From NCBI GenBank assembly GCA_963698645.1, contig CAVORP010000006.1, positions 186,001 to 250,000 of the forward strand: a DNA stretch of 64,000 nucleotides. Direction: 5' to 3'. The notes below the pieces were generated by a model. The model did not search any database. It saw only the letters and a program-made list of their open reading frames with translations, and was not told the DNA's origin. The position numbers and the translations under genes were made by a program. Of the stretch, positions 37,398 to 47,267 are shown piece by piece (the stretch's first letter is position 1; every line of letters starts with the position of its first letter). The DNA comes from Ovoidimarina sp963698645. GTDB taxonomy: Bacteria > Pseudomonadota > Alphaproteobacteria > Rhodobacterales > Rhodobacteraceae.

Positions 37398-37999
37398 TCA
37401 AAAGCGCCGGAGGCCCTGCTCTTGCGCGGCGCGGAAGCCGCTGACATCAAGGATCTCGGCCTCGAAGCCAAGGTCGATATGGGTGGCGATGAGGGCCGAG
37501 CCGCCCGTGGCCAGATGCGCCTGAAGCGCGTCGGCGAAGCGGCGCGTGCTGAGCGCGTCGAGGGACACGGTGGGTTCGTCCAGCATCCAGATGGGCCGGC
37601 CCGTCACCGCGAGCCGCGCAAGGCCGAGCCGGCGTTTCTGTCCCGCGGAGAGGTTCTGGGCCGGGCGGTCGCGCAGGGATTCGAGGTCGAAGGTGCGGAT
37701 CGCCGCGGCGATGTCGCGCTGGCCATAGATCGCGGCCCAGAAGGCAAGGTTCTCGGCCACGGTCAGGGTCGCCTTGATCCCGTCGGCATGGCCCGCATAG
37801 GCGATGCTGTCGGGGTCGACGAGATCTCGCCCGCAAGCGCCGGCTGCAGCCCCGCCAGCGTGCGCAGAAGCGTGGTCTTGCCCGATCCGTTCGGCCCGCG
37901 CAGGATCAGCGCCCTGCCCGGCGACAGCGTGAAGCTGAGCCCCGAGAGCAGCGCCAGCCCGCCACGGGCGCAGGAAAGATCGGTGACGGTCAGTGTCAT
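37398..37999 (-). pseudogene. ccmA: Haem exporter ATPase CcmA, one frameshift as sequenced
   Basis: CcmA is the ATPase of the CcmAB haem-chaperone release complex. Walker A (RGPNGSGKTTLLR) lies in the first part. The signature LSAGQKRRLGLARL and Walker B (IWMLDEPTVSLD) are in the second. Near 37820-37822 one base is missing (or two are extra): GAGATCTC should be followed by one more base before GTCGACCCC. This is the clearest loss among otherwise single-base gains. Restored length is 200 residues, normal for CcmA. Confidence 0.93.
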
Positions 38000-38040
38000 G
38001 GGATGGCCTTAGCCTTTTCGGACCGGGGCGGGAAGCCGGA

Positions 38041-38395
38041 TCAGACCGGGATCAGCGCGAGGCCGACGCGGCGTCCCTCGCTCAGAGAGCACGTTATAGG
38101 TGCGGCAGGCGGCGGGCGAGGCCATGCTTTCGACGCCGATCCCCGCCGTTTCGAGGGCGGAACGGAAGGCGGGCGGGAGATGGGCGATTTCCGCCCCCGT
38201 CCCCACGAAGAGCACGTCCAGATCCGCCGCCGCCGCGATCAGCGTCTCGACATCCTCGAACCCGCCCCAGGCGCCCACGCCCGACGGCAGGATGGCGATC
38301 CTCCCCTGATGGACGGTGCCGCCGATCCGGAAGAACCCCGGACCATAGCCATCGATCGGAAGGGCGTCGGTATATCTGATCTCGTTCATGCGCAT
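38041..38395 (-). pseudogene. Mth938-like domain protein, one frameshift as sequenced
   Basis: This is the Mth938/NDUFAF3-like fold; the mitochondrial homologue helps assemble complex I, and the bacterial role is uncertain. One extra T near 38086 (GTGCTC[T]CTGAGC) shifts the frame at the C-terminal motif, which should read ACRTYNVLLSEGRRV and end LALIPV. Restored length is 117 residues. As given the frame runs on to 38009. The gene sits between the secDF-TSUP block and ccmA, a common neighbourhood in Rhodobacterales. Confidence 0.85.
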
Positions 38396-38404
38396 GAGGT
38401 CAGT

Positions 38405-39145
38405 CTAGTCCCATAGCGGAAGGCCGGAAAGGGCCGAGATCGCGATAACCCCATAGGCGATGGTGCGATAGAGGCGTTCCTGCCCCGGGCGGAACAGGCG
38501 CGCGCCGGTTACGTTGCCGACGGCACCCGGGATGATCATCGCCAGCCCCAGAAGCACCGCCCCGCCTTCAAGCCGGCCGAACAGCGCCAGCATGGGCAGG
38601 AGCATGAGATCGTTCATCACCAGAAACAGGAGTGTGTTGGCCCGGACGACGGTCGCGGCCCTTGCGCTGGCCATGTAGAGCAGGATCACCGGCGGTCCGG
38701 GAAGGCCCGCCGAGCCCGACAGGAACCCCGACAGCGCGCCGGTTCCGAAGATCAGCGGGCGGGTCAGCGCGCCGCGGTAGCGAATCCCGCCGATCAGGCA
38801 GGCCAGAAGGACCAGCGCGATGGTCGAGACGCCGTAGCGGAACACCTCGGGCGCGACGAGGGTGAGGGCCAGGATGCCCAGCGGCATGGCGAGGATCAGG
38901 CCGATACCAAGGCGCGCGATATCCCTCGGGTCCCCGTCCCGCCATGCGCGGGGCACGTTGGGCAAAGGTGCCGCGACGTCCATGATGACCAGCGTGGTGA
39001 TCGCGCCGAAGGGCGAGAGGATCTGGCCCGCGACGGGCAGGTAGATCATCGCCGTCCCGAACCCTGTGAAGCCGCGCACAAGACCCGCGACGAATGCCGC
39101 GCAAGAGAGCCAAATCAGATCCGGGCCGTCGAGCCCGAGGATCAT
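38405..39145 (-). CDS. TSUP (TauE/SafE) family membrane permease
   Basis: Proteins of this family move sulfite, sulfonates or related anions across the inner membrane. The 246-residue protein has seven or eight hydrophobic helices. The N-terminal repeat signature AGLVRGFTGFGTAMIYLPV is mirrored by the second repeat GALSGFLSGSAGLPGPPVIL. The start overlaps the secF stop as ATGA, so it is coupled to secF. The substrate is unknown. Confidence 0.88.
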   Translation of the reverse strand: MILGLDGPDLIWLSCAAFVAGLVRGFTGFGTAMIYLPVAGQILSPFGAITTLVIMDVAAPLPNVPRAWRDGDPRDIARLGIGLILAMPLGILALTLVAPEVFRYGVSTIALVLLACLIGGIRYRGALTRPLIFGTGALSGFLSGSAGLPGPPVILLYMASARAATVVRANTLLFLVMNDLMLLPMLALFGRLEGGAVLLGLAMIIPGAVGNVTGARLFRPGQERLYRTIAYGVIAISALSGLPLWD

Positions 39146-40110
39146 ACGTCGATGTTTCCGAACTGCGTTCCGGCGCCCGCGTCGGGCTTTGACCAGTCCC
39201 GCTTGACGCCGAGGAACAGCACGACGTTCTTTGCCACATAGACCGAGGAATAGGTGCCGACGATCACGCCCCAGGTGATCGCGAAGACGAAGCCGCGGAT
39301 CACGTCACCGCCAAGGATCAAGAGGGCAATGAGCGCCAGAAGCGTGGTGCCCGAGGTCATGAGCGTGCGCGACAGTGTTTCGTTCACCGAGAGGTTCATC
39401 ACCTCCTGAAGCGCCATCTTCTTGTATTTGCGGAGATTCTCGCGCAGGCGGTCGAAGATCACAACGGTGTCGTTGATCGAATAGCCGATGATGGTGAGGA
39501 TCGCGGCGATGGTGGCAAGGTCGAAGCGGATCTGGAGCAGCGAGAAGATCCCGATGGTCAGGATCACGTCATGGACCAGCGCGGCGACCGCGCCCAGCGC
39601 GAACTGCCATTCGAAGCGCAGCCAGATGTAGACGAGGATCGCCCCAACGGCGAGGGTGACGGCGATGATCGCGGTCATGATCAGTTCGCCCGACACTTTC
39701 GGCCCGACGGATTCGACCGAGGTGAAGGTGAGTACGGGGTCGATCGCCTGAAGCGCGGCCTGGGCGGCGGCGATGACATCGCCGGTCGCCGCTTCCTGTC
39801 CGTCCTGCGCCTGAATGCGGATCATCGCCACATGGCGATCCTCGCCGAAGGAGGGATCGAACACTTGGGAAATCGCCACATCGCCCAGTTGCAGGGGCTG
39901 CAGCGCCGCGCGGTAGTCGCCCACATCGACGGCACTGGTGGATTGGGTACGGATCGTCGTGCCGCCAAGGAAATCGATCCCGAAATTCAGGCCGACGAAG
40001 ATCCAGATCGCGATGGAGGCCAAGACCGCCACGACGGAGGCACCGAACGTGGCCCGCGCATAGCGAAAGAAGTTGAAGTTGGTTTCGGCGGGGACGAGGC
40101 GAAGGCGCAT
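39142..40110 (-). CDS. secF: Protein translocase subunit SecF
   Basis: With SecD, SecF uses proton motive force to pull proteins out of the SecYEG channel. The 322-residue protein has the usual six helices and a small periplasmic P1 head. Signatures are FGIDFLGGT near the start and the later GYSINDTVVIFDRLREN motif. It starts 4 bases after the secD stop. Confidence 0.97.
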   Translation of the reverse strand: MRLRLVPAETNFNFFRYARATFGASVVAVLASIAIWIFVGLNFGIDFLGGTTIRTQSTSAVDVGDYRAALQPLQLGDVAISQVFDPSFGEDRHVAMIRIQAQDGQEAATGDVIAAAQAALQAIDPVLTFTSVESVGPKVSGELIMTAIIAVTLAVGAILVYIWLRFEWQFALGAVAALVHDVILTIGIFSLLQIRFDLATIAAILTIIGYSINDTVVIFDRLRENLRKYKKMALQEVMNLSVNETLSRTLMTSGTTLLALIALLILGGDVIRGFVFAITWGVIVGTYSSVYVAKNVVLFLGVKRDWSKPDAGAGTQFGNIDV

Positions 40111-40114
40111 GGGT

Positions 40115-41776
40115 TCAGACCTCGATTGTTCTGGGGCGGCGGCGTTCGAACCACATCACCACCAGAAGCCGGGTGACGAAGATCGCCGTGAAGACCGAGG
40201 TCAGGATACCGATGCCCAGCGTCACGGCAAAGCCGCGCACAGGGCCCGAGCCCATGGCAAAGAGGATCGCCGCGGTCATGAAGGTGGTGATATTGGCGTC
40301 GATGATCGCCGAGAGCGCGCGTTCGTAGCCAAGCTCGATGGCGCGCGCGGGTCCCTTCGCGGTCTTGAGTTCCTCGCGGATACGTTCGAACACAAGCACG
40401 TTCGCATCGACCGCCATGCCGATCGTGAGAACGATCCCGGCGATGCCCGGCAGGGTGAGTGTCGCGCCGATGAGCGAGAGCACCCCGAAGATCAGGCCCA
40501 CGTTGATCACGAGGGCGATATTCGCGAAAACCCCGAACAGGCCATAACTGAGCACCATGAAGATCAGCACCGCGGCAAAAGCCACGAGGCAGGCGATCTT
40601 GCCCGCGTTGATGCTGTCCTGTCCCAGTTCCGGGCCGATGGTGCGTTCTTCGAGAAAGACGAGTTCCGCGGGCAGCGCGCCGGCGCGCAGAAGGACCGCA
40701 AGCCGGGTCGATTCCTCGATGCTGAAATTGCCGGTGATGATGCCCGAACCGCCCGGAATGTGATCCTGGATCACCGGGGCCGAGATCACCTCGTCATCCA
40801 GCACGATTGCGAAGGGCGAGCCGATATTCTGGGCCGTGTAATCGCCGAACTTGCGCGCGCCCGAGGGATTGAAGCGGAAATTCACCGCCGGACGGCCGTT
40901 CTGGTCGAAGGTCGGCTGGGCGTCGGTGAGTTCTTCGCCGGTCACGACGGGCGAGCGTTCGAGCCGGTAGAACACGCCCTCGTCGTCGAGGGACGGCAGG
41001 ACGATTTCACGCCCGTCATCGCCCACCTCGTCGGCCGAGGCCTGTCCGACAACGGGGTTGAAGGTAAGCTGCGCCGTGGTGCCGATCAGCGCCTTGAGTT
41101 CGGCGGCGGAGCCGATGCCCGGCACCTGGATCAGGACGCGGTCGGCGCCCTGACGCTGGATCGTCGGTTCGCGGGTGCCTACCTCGTCGACCCGACGGCG
41201 AATGATTTCAAGCGATTGCTGGATCGTGCGGTCGTCGGTGGCCTGACGCTCGGCCTCGGACAGCGTGATGATCAGTTCATCCCCCTGCCCCGCGACATTG
41301 ATATCGGTGGATCCGACGCCGGTGAGCGAGATCACCGGCTGGGCGAGACCCCGGGCCACGTCGATGGCTTCGGGCAGGCCTTCGGACCGGGAAATGCGGA
41401 TGCGCAACTCGTCGGGCGGCGACGGCTGGCGGCGGATCGTGCCGACGGTATCGCGCGCATCACGGAGCGCGTCGCGCATTTCGGGCCAGAGCGCGTTCAT
41501 CCGCGCCTCGTAGACATCGGCGACCTGAACTTCGGCCAGAAGATGCGCGCCGCCGCGCAGATCGAGACCCAGATTGACCAGAGAGGACGGCAGGAAATCG
41601 GGCCATGCCGCCGCCGCCTCGACGCGCTCGGGGGTCGATCCCAGCGCCTCGATCTCGGCCACGGCATCGTTGTGGCGTTCGACATTGGCGTAGAACAGGT
41701 TCGGTACAGCCAGAACAAGCCCCGTCACGCAGACAAGCCAGATCAGGATCCGCTTCCAGGCATCAAATTGCAGCAT
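40115..41776 (-). CDS. secD: Protein translocase subunit SecD
   Basis: SecD is the larger partner of the SecDF proton-driven translocation motor. The 553-residue protein has an N-terminal helix, the motif LDLRGGAHLLAEV, a large periplasmic P1 domain, and then five helices with GMAVDANVLVFERIREEL. It lies 13 bases downstream of yajC. Confidence 0.97.
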   Translation of the reverse strand: MLQFDAWKRILIWLVCVTGLVLAVPNLFYANVERHNDAVAEIEALGSTPERVEAAAAWPDFLPSSLVNLGLDLRGGAHLLAEVQVADVYEARMNALWPEMRDALRDARDTVGTIRRQPSPPDELRIRISRSEGLPEAIDVARGLAQPVISLTGVGSTDINVAGQGDELIITLSEAERQATDDRTIQQSLEIIRRRVDEVGTREPTIQRQGADRVLIQVPGIGSAAELKALIGTTAQLTFNPVVGQASADEVGDDGREIVLPSLDDEGVFYRLERSPVVTGEELTDAQPTFDQNGRPAVNFRFNPSGARKFGDYTAQNIGSPFAIVLDDEVISAPVIQDHIPGGSGIITGNFSIEESTRLAVLLRAGALPAELVFLEERTIGPELGQDSINAGKIACLVAFAAVLIFMVLSYGLFGVFANIALVINVGLIFGVLSLIGATLTLPGIAGIVLTIGMAVDANVLVFERIREELKTAKGPARAIELGYERALSAIIDANITTFMTAAILFAMGSGPVRGFAVTLGIGILTSVFTAIFVTRLLVVMWFERRRPRTIEV

Positions 41777-41789
41777 CGGGGGCCGCCCT

Positions 41790-42116
41790 TCAGGCTGCGG
41801 GTTCGGTCTTGGACAGAACCTGTGCGACAGTGGCCTTGACGACGCGAACCTTCACGCCCTCTGCGATTTCGACCTCGATCTCGTTCGAGGCATCTTCCTT
41901 GACGCGCACGACCTTGCCGATCAGCCCGCCCTGGGTCACGATCTGATCGCCGCGACGGAGCGCCGCGACCATGGCCTGATGTTCTTTCACCTTCTTCTGC
42001 TGCGGGCGGATCAGAAGGAAATACATGATGGCGAAAATCAGAATCAGCGGAACGAAGCTGGCGAATGCGCCGCCGGCGCCCCCGGCCGCTTGCGCATAGG
42101 CAGGCGTTGCGAACAT
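41790..42116 (-). CDS. yajC: Preprotein translocase subunit YajC
   Basis: This 108-residue accessory protein of the SecDF complex has one membrane helix (FVPLILIFAIMYFLLIRPQQKK) and a small basic cytoplasmic domain (LRRGDQIVTQGGLIGKV). It is first in the yajC-secD-secF operon and divergent from serS. Confidence 0.95.
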   Translation of the reverse strand: MFATPAYAQAAGGAGGAFASFVPLILIFAIMYFLLIRPQQKKVKEHQAMVAALRRGDQIVTQGGLIGKVVRVKEDASNEIEVEIAEGVKVRVVKATVAQVLSKTEPAA

Positions 42117-42293
42117 AGGTCTTTACCCCGTGTTGAGCGGAGCCATCGTGGCCCCTTTTTTCGAGTTGGCGCACCCTATCTGTGGCCCAAATGCTTGGCA
42201 AGGCGGCGCAACGGTGTTTTCGCAGTTCAAAATGATCCGCGTTTGCGCCATATGGGGCCGCAGATTCCAACCTGCAACCGAAGGACCAGACAG

Positions 42294-43587
42294 ATGCACG
42301 ACATTCGCGCGATCCGCGACAATCCTGCCGCTTTTGATGCCGCCATGGCGCTTCGCGGGCTGTCGGGTCTGTCGTCGGAGGTTCTGGCCATCGATGCCGC
42401 GCGGCGGGCGAAGATCACCGCTTCGGAGGCCGCGCAGGCGGAACGCAACGCCGCATCAAAGGATGTGGGCGCGGCGAAGGCACGGGGCGACGAGGCCGAG
42501 TTCGAACGTCTTCGCGCGCTTGTGGCCGAGAAGAAGGACGAAATCGCGCGGCTGGACGAAGAGGCCAAGGCCGAGGATGCGCGGCTTGACCGATCTTCTG
42601 ATGGGTCTGCCGAACCTGCCGATGGCGGATGTGCCGGAAGGCGCGGACGAAAACGACAATGTGGAACTGCACCGCTGGGGCACGCCGCGCGCGTTCGATT
42701 TCGCGCCGGTGGAGCATTTCGAGATCGCCGGCGTGAAGCCGGGGATGGATTTCGAGACGGCGGCGAAGCTTTCGGGCGCGCGTTTCGTGCTGATGTCGGG
42801 GGCGGTTGCGCGGCTGCACCGGGCGCTGGCGCAGTTCATGCTGGATGTGCACACGACCGAAAACGGGCTGACCGAGACGATCCCGCCGGTTCTGGTGCGC
42901 GACGAGGCGATGACGGGCACCGGGCAATTGCCGAAATTCGCCGAGGACAGCTATCAGACCACCAATGGGTGGTGGCTTATCCCCACCTCCGAGGTGCCGC
43001 TGACCAATATCGTGGCCGGGCATATCGTCGAGGAAAGCTATCTTCCGCGCCGCTACGTGGCCCATACACTCTGTTTCCGCTCCGAGGCCGGGTCGGCGGG
43101 ACGGGATACGTCGGGGATGCTGCGTCAGCACCAGTTCGAGAAGGTCGAGATGGTGTCGATCACCCATCCCGATGAGAGCCGGGCGGAGCTGGACCGGATG
43201 ACCCGCTGTGCCGAGGGGATTCTCGAGCGGCTGGGCCTGCCCTACCGGACGGTGGTGCTGTGCACCGGCGACATGGGGTTCGGCGCGCGGCGCACCCATG
43301 ACATCGAGGTCTGGCTGCCCGGGCAGGATACCTATCGCGAGATTTCGTCCTGTTCGGTCTGCGGCGACTTTCAGGCGCGGCGGATGAACGCGCGGTTCCG
43401 GCCCGCGGGCGGCGGCAAGCCCGAATTCGTTCACACGCTGAACGGGTCGGGGCTTGCCGTGGGTCGTTGCCTGATCGCGGTGCTGGAAAACGGCCAGCAG
43501 GCGGACGGGTCGGTGGACCTGCCCGAGGCCCTGCATCCCTATCTGGGCGGCAAGACCCGGATCGCGGCGGACGGTACGCTGGTCTGA
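42294..43587 (+). pseudogene. serS: Seryl-tRNA synthetase, one frameshift as sequenced
   Basis: SerS charges tRNA-Ser. A coiled-coil N-terminal arm (MHDIRAIRDN to about residue 95) is followed by the class II core. Motif 2 is in FRSEAGSAGRDTSGMLRQHQ and motif 3 near the end in NGSGLAVGRCLIAVLENGQQ. One extra T at 42586-42587 (CGGCT[T]GACC) splits arm and core. Restored length is 430 residues. As the enzyme is essential, this is almost certainly a sequencing error. AAGGA precedes the ATG. Confidence 0.97.
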
Positions 43588-43607
43588 AAACACGCTGGTC
43601 TGAAAAC
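43576..43607 (+). repeat. 16-bp tandem duplication at the serS stop codon
   Basis: ACGCTGGTCTGAAAAC occurs twice back to back. The first copy encodes the last residues (TLV) and the stop; the second is untranslated and precedes the terminator. It is a recent-looking perfect duplication, or an assembly artefact. Confidence 0.9.
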
Positions 43608-43609
43608 GG

Positions 43610-43637
43610 AAAGCCCCGGCTGAGGAGCCGGGGCTTT
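43610..43637. terminator. Strong terminator between serS and the EF-hand gene
   Basis: The 12-bp arms AAAGCCCCGGCT and AGCCGGGGCTTT around GAGG are followed by TTA on the plus strand. The minus-strand side ends in TTTCCGTTTTC, so it may serve both convergent genes. Confidence 0.92.
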
Positions 43638-43663
43638 TTATTGTGTTGAAGGATCGGGTCCGG

Positions 43664-43900
43664 TCAGGAGGCGATCAGCCCGGCATCACGCGCCGCCGCA
43701 AGTTCGTCGCCGTCGATCGCGTCATCGGCATTGGTGTCAATCTCGCCGAAGAGCGCCTCGGTCAGATCCGGGTAGGCCGCCATCATCTCTTCCATCGACC
43801 AGGTGCCATTGCCATCGGTATCTTCGACCATGGTCTGGGCGTTGGCCTGAACTGCGGCTACCGCCAAAAGTGCTGCAAAGATCGGAACAAAACGTTTCAT
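43664..43900 (-). CDS. Small secreted EF-hand protein
   Basis: The 78-residue product has a signal peptide (residues 1-22, MKRFVPIFAALLAVAAVQANAQ). Two Ca2+-binding loops follow: DTDGNGTWSMEE (27-38) and DTNADDAIDGDE (55-66). Role is probably periplasmic calcium binding or signalling. The open frame extends far upstream, but the signal peptide sets the start at 43900. It is convergent with serS. Confidence 0.85.
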   Translation of the reverse strand: MKRFVPIFAALLAVAAVQANAQTMVEDTDGNGTWSMEEMMAAYPDLTEALFGEIDTNADDAIDGDELAAARDAGLIAS

Positions 43901-44168
43901 TTTGGATTTCTCCCTTTTGCGTTGCGCGGCCTTTGTGGCCGCGTGGGAAGGCATGATGCCTTCGCTCTGAGACGTGGGGAGACGCAGGTGCCGTTCAAGC
44001 CCCGACGCATTCGTGATCACGCGGAATCGGGCTTTGGAAATCAATAGCATAGGGAAACGAGCGGAGTTCAGCCCAAGGACCCCGACGGCCCGGCGGAACG
44101 CCGCCTCTTTACGCGCCCCCCGCGCACGCTAGGATCATTTTCAGGTCCAGTCCGACAGGGAAAATAAG

Positions 44169-46019
44169 ATGCAGCTTCTCCGCACGATCACGGTCACATG
44201 GCTTGCCGCCGGATGTCTTGCCGCAACCGCCGCGATGGCGGAGGACACGATCGTCAGCCATGGGATCTCGACATTCGGGGATCTGAAATACCCTGCGGAT
44301 TTCACGCATTTCGACTATGTGAACCCGGATGCGCCCAAGGGCGGCACGATGAGTTTTCGCGGCACCGGGGCGTCGCGGACCTTTGACAGCCTGAACCCCT
44401 TCATCCTGAAGGGCGAACCGGCGCAGGGGATCGAGCGGATCTATGACACGCTTCTGGTGCGCGCTTATGACGAGCCCGATGCGGTTTACGGGCTTCTGGC
44501 CGAGAGCCTCGAATATCCTGAAGACCGGTCCTACGTGATCTTCAACCTGCGGCCCGAGGCCCGCTTTGCCGATGGCGTGCCGGTGACGGCGGAGGATGTG
44601 GCGTTTACCTTCGAGACGCTGAAGACGGAAGGGTCGGCGCTGTACCAGATCCGGCTGAAGGATGTGGACAGGGTCGAGGTTCTGTCGCCGCTGCGTGCAC
44701 GGGTCGTTTTCGCCGAAGGTGCGAGCACCCGCGATCTGATCGCGGAAGTGGGGCAGACCGAGATCCTGCCGCGCCATTACTACGAGACGGTGGCGTTCGA
44801 TGCGGCCACCCTGACGCCGCCCCTGGGATCGGGACCCTATGTCGTGGACCGCGCCGATCCGGGCCGGTCGATCCGGTACTGCCGGAACCCCGACTATTGG
44901 GGCGCGGCCCTTCCGGTGAATGTGGGCGCGCATAATTTCGATTGCTTCGTCTATGAGTATTTCACCGACAACACGGCCGCTTTCGAGAGTTTCAAGGTGG
45001 GGCAATACCTGTTTCACGAGGAGTTCACCTCGGCGCTTTGGGCCACGAATTACGAGTTTCCTGCAATCGAGAACGGCTGGATCCTGCGCGAGACCATCCC
45101 CGATGACCGGCCCTCGGGGGCGCAGGGCTTCTGGATGAACACGCGGCGGCCCAACCTGCAGGATCCGCAGGTGCGCGAGGCGATTTCGATGATGTTCAAC
45201 TTCGAATGGTCGAACGAGACGCTGTTCTACGGGCTGTATGAGCGGACCGACAGTTTCTTTGAGAATTCGGATATGGAGGCCGAGGGCCTTCCCGAAGGGC
45301 CCGAACTGGCGCTTCTGGAGCCGTATCGCGACCAATTGCCCGAGACGGTGTTCACCGAGCCTGCGGTCACCCCGATCGTCAGTTCGACCCGTCAGACCGA
45401 CCGGCAGGCGGTGGCGCGGGCGGGCGCGCTTCTGGACGCCGCCGGGTGGACCGTGGGCGCCGATGGCCTGCGCCGGAACGCGGCGGGCGAGACGCTTTCC
45501 TTCGCCTTCGTCTTTGACGGCCCCGCCTTCGAGCGGATCGTCCTGCCCTTCATCGAGAACCTTAAGAAGCTGGGGATCGACGCTCGGTCGGAACTGATCG
45601 ATTCGGCGCAGATGGAGGAGCGGCAGGAGAATTTCGACTATGACATGACGGTGGCGCGGTTCGTCCTGCCGCTGACGCCCTCGGTCGAGTTGCGCACCCT
45701 GTTCGGGTCGGAAAGCGTGAATGCGCCCGGCACGTTCAACCTGTCGGGTGTCGCCGATCCGGTGGTGGATGCGCTGATCGGAACGGTTCTTGCCGCTGAA
45801 AGCCGGGAGGATCTGAACGTGGCCGTGCGCGCGCTGGACCGGGTGCTGCGCGCCAAGCATCTCTGGGCGCCGAACTGGCACAAGGGGAGCCATTGGATCG
45901 CCTATTGGGACCTGTTCGGGCGGCCCGAGGTCAAGCCGCTTTACGACCGGGGCGTGGATTACTGGTGGTATGATGCGGACAAGGCCGCGGCCCTTCGGGC
46001 GGCGGGGGCGCTTCGCTAG
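44169..46019 (+). CDS. YejA-like extracellular oligopeptide-binding protein
   Basis: This SBP_bac_5 family protein (616 residues) has a signal peptide (about 1-24, ending AATAAMA). It has the YejA-type opening HGISTFGDLKYPADFTHFDY then VNPDAPKGGTM, and the family core LAESLEYPEDRSYVIFNLRP. Such proteins deliver oligopeptides (in E. coli also microcin C) to an ABC importer. No yejB, yejE or yejF permease genes follow; an ArsR-type regulator does. So this subunit is orphaned or works with permeases elsewhere. Confidence 0.9.
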   Translation: MQLLRTITVTWLAAGCLAATAAMAEDTIVSHGISTFGDLKYPADFTHFDYVNPDAPKGGTMSFRGTGASRTFDSLNPFILKGEPAQGIERIYDTLLVRAYDEPDAVYGLLAESLEYPEDRSYVIFNLRPEARFADGVPVTAEDVAFTFETLKTEGSALYQIRLKDVDRVEVLSPLRARVVFAEGASTRDLIAEVGQTEILPRHYYETVAFDAATLTPPLGSGPYVVDRADPGRSIRYCRNPDYWGAALPVNVGAHNFDCFVYEYFTDNTAAFESFKVGQYLFHEEFTSALWATNYEFPAIENGWILRETIPDDRPSGAQGFWMNTRRPNLQDPQVREAISMMFNFEWSNETLFYGLYERTDSFFENSDMEAEGLPEGPELALLEPYRDQLPETVFTEPAVTPIVSSTRQTDRQAVARAGALLDAAGWTVGADGLRRNAAGETLSFAFVFDGPAFERIVLPFIENLKKLGIDARSELIDSAQMEERQENFDYDMTVARFVLPLTPSVELRTLFGSESVNAPGTFNLSGVADPVVDALIGTVLAAESREDLNVAVRALDRVLRAKHLWAPNWHKGSHWIAYWDLFGRPEVKPLYDRGVDYWWYDADKAAALRAAGALR

Positions 46020-46028
46020 GGACGGAGG

Positions 46029-46727
46029 GTGAATACAGAACCCCGGCTCGACGTCATCGGTGCCGCACTGGCCGATCCCAGCCGCGTGCGAATCCTGTGC
46101 GAATTGATGGACGGCCGCGCTTTCACAAACAAGGAGCTGGCCAGTGCGGCGGGGGTGACACCCCAGACGGCGACGGGGCATTTGCAGAAGCTTCGATCCG
46201 CAGGGCTGGTTACATCGGTAAAGAGTGGTCGCCATGTCTTTCACCGGATCGCGAATGAAGAGGTCGCGGAAACGCTGGAACGGCTGTCGGCGCTATCGCC
46301 CACCGATCATCTCTATTCCGGCAAGGGGCGCAGCCTTCCGGGAGACGAAGCGCTTCTTGCCCGCAGTTGTTACAACCATCTGGCCGGGCGGCTGGGTGTC
46401 CTGATCGCCGAGCGGCTGATCTCGCGAGGACTGCTTGAGGTGACGGACGGGGGGGCGTCGTTTGCCCCGGAGGGCGTTGCGGTTTTCGAGCGGCTGGGGA
46501 TCGAGATTGGGGCTTCGGGCCGCAGACCGCTTGTTTCGCTCTGTCTCGACTGGACCGAGCGCAAGCATCACCTCTCGGGCCCGCTGGCGGCGGCCTTTCT
46601 GGATCGGGCGTTGGCGGCTGGATGGCTTGCCCGCCGGCAAGGCAGCCGCGCTTTGACGCTGACCGATGCAGGCGCGGAGGTTCTGCGTGATGCATTTTCG
46701 ATCTCGGAAGCCGATCTGAACCGGTGA
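46029..46727 (+). CDS. ArsR-family winged-helix regulator
   Basis: The start is GTG directly after GGAGG. The N-terminal 85 residues form an ArsR-type winged helix (ALADPSRVRILCELMDGRAF, TPQTATGHLQKLRSAGLV). A second helical domain of about 130 residues contains a Cys/His-rich middle (LARSCYNHLAGRLG, VSLCLDWTERKHHL). In related proteins this domain has been proposed to sense metal or cofactor, but I cannot say which. It lies 9 bases after the YejA-like gene and probably shares its transcript. Confidence 0.88.
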   Translation: MNTEPRLDVIGAALADPSRVRILCELMDGRAFTNKELASAAGVTPQTATGHLQKLRSAGLVTSVKSGRHVFHRIANEEVAETLERLSALSPTDHLYSGKGRSLPGDEALLARSCYNHLAGRLGVLIAERLISRGLLEVTDGGASFAPEGVAVFERLGIEIGASGRRPLVSLCLDWTERKHHLSGPLAAAFLDRALAAGWLARRQGSRALTLTDAGAEVLRDAFSISEADLNR

Positions 46728-46814
46728 CGGTCATTTCGGCCGGTACCGAAGCGATCCCGTGAACGCCTGAGTTCGCGCTGTGCTAGGAGGGTGGCGACCC
46801 AATGGAGACATGCC

Positions 46815-47259
46815 ATGCCCCTGCCCCGACCGGATTCGACCCGATTTGACGTCGACGACGGTTTCCGCGTCATCGTACAGGTTCCGGAAGCCCATGCGCA
46901 AAGGGTGATCGACGCCGTTCTTGATGCCGATCCGCTGGTCTATGGCGATTATGACCGGGTTACTTTCGAGACCGCCGTGGGGGTGCAGAAATTTCGCGCG
47001 CTCGGGACGGGACGAAACGCGGCGACGACCGCGACCGTGGCGGTACCCTGTTCCGAATTGTCCTTTTACGTCAGGTGTGACGAGACAAGCGCTTGAGCGG
47101 ATCCTCGACCGGATCTACTGGGCGCATCCCTATGAGGAGCCGGTGATCCTTGTCTTGCCGGCGCTTCGCTGCCTGCATATCCGCGGGCAGGACGAAGACA
47201 ATCCGAACCGGTTCTGGAACCGCCCTGCGGAAGACTGGATCCCCTCAGAGCATCGCTAG
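46815..47259 (+). pseudogene. YqfO/NIF3-associated-domain-like protein, one frameshift as sequenced
   Basis: The product resembles the small CutA-like ferredoxin-fold insert found in NIF3/YqfO proteins: PEAHAQRVIDAVLDADPLVY, VGVQKFRALGTGRNA and the late HPYEEPVILVLP motif. One extra A at 47085 (GACGAG[A]CAAGCG) splits it. Restored length is 147 residues. The ATG has GGAG 7 bases upstream; a GTG at 46791 is an alternative start. The molecular function of this domain is unknown. Confidence 0.75.
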
Positions 47260-47267
47260 GGCGCGCC

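Noticed and set aside
44109..46244. A 711-codon open frame on the minus strand
   Set aside because: It is antisense to the YejA-like gene throughout, Arg/His-rich, with no family signature; a high-GC mirror frame.
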